A stretch of 64,000 bases of DNA from Acanthococcus lagerstroemiae. Taxonomy: Eukaryota; Arthropoda; Insecta; Hemiptera; Eriococcidae. The notes below the pieces were generated by a model that was not told the origin of the DNA, made no database searches, and saw nothing but the letters and a program-made list of their open reading frames with translations. Positions within the stretch are counted from its first letter, which is position 1, and each line of letters begins with the position of its first letter. Shown here in pieces: positions 61,610 through 64,000 of the stretch. Both the position numbers and the translations under genes were made by a program. The stretch is taken from contig CM063107.1 of assembly GCA_031841125.1 (NCBI GenBank), forward strand, positions 68,583,814-68,647,813, written 5' to 3'.

Positions 61610-62250
61610 AATATTTGAGACTCTCGAAACTATGTCAGGATCTGTGACTATTTACTAAGACTCCAAATAAGCTCTGTTAGGATTCTTCAACCTTCAAAAT
61701 TATGAAGACTATAGAAATTCGCACTGGCTCGTTAAAACACTGAATTAAGGTTCGTAGAGACCTGCTGAGACACTGATAAGACTCTTTTGGACTCATAAAA
61801 ACTCCAGTCAAACTCCTAGAAATATTCAAGACTTGTCAAGTTTCTGTGAAAACTCATTCAGACTTCTTCGAAGTACATTATTATTCATTACAACTATGTT
61901 AAAATTCTTTAGTAGGTACAGTTAACAAAGTATGACTATTTCAAGACACTAATAGGACTAGTTAAGACTGATTGAGTTTTGTTAAGGTAACATTAAAGCT
62001 ATTGAAGATTATACCTATTCAAATTCAGTAATACTGTGTTAAAAGTTTTCAAGACGCCCTTTGACTCACTGAAATTGGTTGGGACTGTACTAAGACTCAG
62101 TTTAAACTCATTAATACGATTATACAGCTCCGTAAGATTCTGTTAAGACTTTATTACAAATTCATCAACATTCTTCAAAACTCAATTCAGATGCGGCGAC
62201 TCCTGAAGAATATGTTACGATTTGTTAAGCCCATCTGAGGCTCTTCAACA
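61610..62250. repeat. AAGACTC degenerate repeats
   Basis: Repeated TTAAGACT, AAGACTC and CTCATTAA words right of the assembly gap; the array probably continues into the gap (TCAAAGACTAGG just left of it). Confidence 0.55.
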
Positions 62251-62683
62251 TAATTGGGGGGGGGGGAGAACTATAGTTTTTCTAGTAACAAATGAAATAT
62301 CCCTACTTCCTCAAATTTTTCGTTTGAAGGCCGATAACTCTCTGACCGAGTCAGATTTCTAACCTTTTTAAGGGTAACCTTCCTCATCTTCCTTCGGCAT
62401 GTCCCTAACCTGATGTGACTCAGTGTTGCGAGTCCGCATTAGGAAGAAGAAATGGGAAGTTGAAAAGCCAAAATAGACTCCTTGCACTCCACAGCTTTCG
62501 GTGTGAGAATGTAACTAAGATTTGTCTAGGAGAATTTAGCATGGAAGTAGAGAAGGAGAGAGTGGAGATAAGAAAAAGAGCTCAAACTGCGGGATTAGGG
62601 CAAAATTGAAATTCAAAACTGACACTGAGTTCATTATTGTTCACTCTCTGAACACCAACGTAGGATGGTCTCAGTCTTGGAGG

Positions 62684-63536
62684 CAGGGACGGGCAGCGAA
62701 TCGATTCTTTTGCAAATTGATTCGCGAATCGATTCGATTTTAGACGAATCGCGAATCGCAAATCCATTTGAATGAAATTTAACGAATCGGAATCGCGAAT
62801 CGATTCGCCAAAAATTTCTGCAAATTGGAATCGTGAATCGATTCCTTTTCAATGAATCGTAGGATTCGAATCGAAATTCGACGGTGTGTGTGCTGGGTCT
62901 TGTCTGCTCTCTGCTGTGGGCTGTGGAGTGTGGAATGGTCGAAGATGAAATCAGCCAATCAGCAATCAGTGTTCTGCGTTTATCATTATCAGTTATCACA
63001 TCTTTGTACTTTGTAGCAAATACACTGAAATACTAATACCGGAAACTCCATTTAAAATACATTGAGCGCTGTTAGACCCAGCACCTAGCGGCAGGGATTG
63101 TTACTATAATAATTTAGCATTGTGTTCACCAACACTAGATAGAGCGTAATCACTATCACAACATACAGTTACAGTGAATGAATGAATGAAAAGTGAAATA
63201 CGTGTAGTACCAATCCCTGCCGCTAATAGCCATGGTCCAAAAAAGCGCTCGAGTTTCCATTATTGGTAGTTCAGTGTATTTGTTTGTAGTTTATAGATTG
63301 TAGATTGTAGGATTGTACTTCCTTATCAAAAATCAAACAATATTGAAGAAACAAAAAAAAAAATCGCGAATTGAAGAATTAGCGAATCGATTCGCGATTT
63401 GTTTGGATGAATTGCGAATCGCGAATCGATTCGACTTCATTGTAGAGAATCGCAAATTGCGAATCGATTCAATTTTCTTGTGGCGAATCGCGAATCGTGA
63501 ATCGATTCGATTTACAAACGAATTTGCCCATCCCTG
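62684..63536. mobile_element. 853-bp hAT-type element with GAATCGATTC subterminal repeats
   Basis: Ends CAGGGACGGGCAGCGAATCG and the inverse of CAGGGATGGGCAAATTCG. Perfect 8-bp target duplication CTTGGAGG (62676-62683, 63537-63544). Both arms hold many CGAATCGATTCG-like palindromes, and the inner arms are also inverted (GCGGCAGGGATTG at 63090 and mirrored near 63215). No transposase; probably mobilised in trans. Confidence 0.85.
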
Positions 63537-64000
63537 CTTGGAGGGAGGGGAGTTAGTGGGTGCCATAGCACATATCTTGTTATTTTATTGATGTAATTAA
63601 TGCGCTGAAATACATTCTGAAATGCTCTTTTTGACAGCATGGCAGGGGTCTGCCCTGAAACTCCTCCCCTTTCTAATCATATTTTCTCTTTTTCGGTTTT
63701 GGGTTCAAGTCAGATTCGAATTCGAGTTCCAGTTCGTGGTTGATGGCATGCCTGAACAGTTTTGGGCGGAACCGTCACATTTGAGCTATTTATGATGAGT
63801 ATGTCTATACTTTAACTTAGCAACATAATTTATTGAAAATGAAAAAATTTGACACGGATGTTGATAATAAGGCTTGCGATGGTAAAATGTAATAAATGCT
63901 GTGCTCCAAGATAGAGACATTTTAAATCGCTGTTTCAGTCGGTTTGGTACTACGGCATCAGTGACTTAACGAAGCAGAAGTAAGCCTGCATCTTATCAGT

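Noticed and set aside
61087..61611. Frames of about 170 codons on both strands
   Set aside because: They consist of undetermined bases in the assembly gap.

Overview
This is eukaryotic nuclear DNA, most likely from an insect. The evidence is a ten-exon gene with GT/AG introns and poly(A) signals, non-LTR retrotransposons of insect type, tRNA-derived SINEs, many short inverted-repeat elements, and AT-rich non-coding DNA full of microsatellites. A sap-feeding hemipteran is a plausible guess, but the sequence does not prove it. There are no operons, ribosome-binding sites or CRISPR arrays. Most open frames in the window are chance frames or decayed transposon pieces.

The one well-supported host gene is a fatty acyl-CoA reductase (FAR) on the + strand. 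Ten coding exons between 31846 and 39687 join in frame into 533 residues. They carry the Rossmann motif TGVTGFLG, the catalytic Y-x-x-x-K, the FAR_C domain and a C-terminal membrane segment. A candidate upstream exon (19377-19419) behind a TATAAAAG box splices in phase to the next exon across a 12.4-kb first intron and would add 17 residues. Two poly(A) signals follow the stop codon. On the - strand, 59901-60093 looks like the last coding exon of a pancreatic-type lipase; its other exons were not found here. An orphan exon-like frame at 52819-52973 (+) has good splice sites but no recognised family.

The rest is a dense, nested transposon landscape. 2.3-3.0 kb: hAT-like element with an internal ~174-bp tandem repeat. 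4.5-5.6 kb: decayed ~280-bp tandem repeats. 9.1-11.4 kb: broken CR1/Jockey-type LINE on the - strand. 12.4-14.3 kb: low-complexity and decayed tandem repeats. 14.66-17.52 kb: a large foldback holding a Harbinger-like palindromic MITE, followed by an RTE LINE fragment. 18.3-31.4 kb (mostly FAR intron 1): MITEs, a 121-bp tandem duplication and SINE pieces. 33.4-37.7 kb (FAR introns): two hAT MITEs with perfect 8-bp target duplications, one of them split by a Penelope-like block that is itself split by another MITE. 41.5-49.8 kb: MITE, two RTE LINEs (one split by a SINE, the other by two MITEs). 51.3-52.0 and 61.6-62.3 kb: decayed AAGACT-type repeats. 57.2-57.8 kb: nested TA-flanked inverted-repeat elements. 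61.1 kb: a 500-N assembly gap. 62.7-63.5 kb: an 853-bp hAT-type element built of GAATCGATTC repeats.

A recurring oddity is about twenty runs of 9-13 G or C, often followed by TAA and mostly inside MITEs. Two lie in frame inside the CR1-type LINE. I found no novel multi-gene system; the most unusual items are the nested Penelope-like block with a hammerhead-like core, the large foldback and the poly-G pattern.
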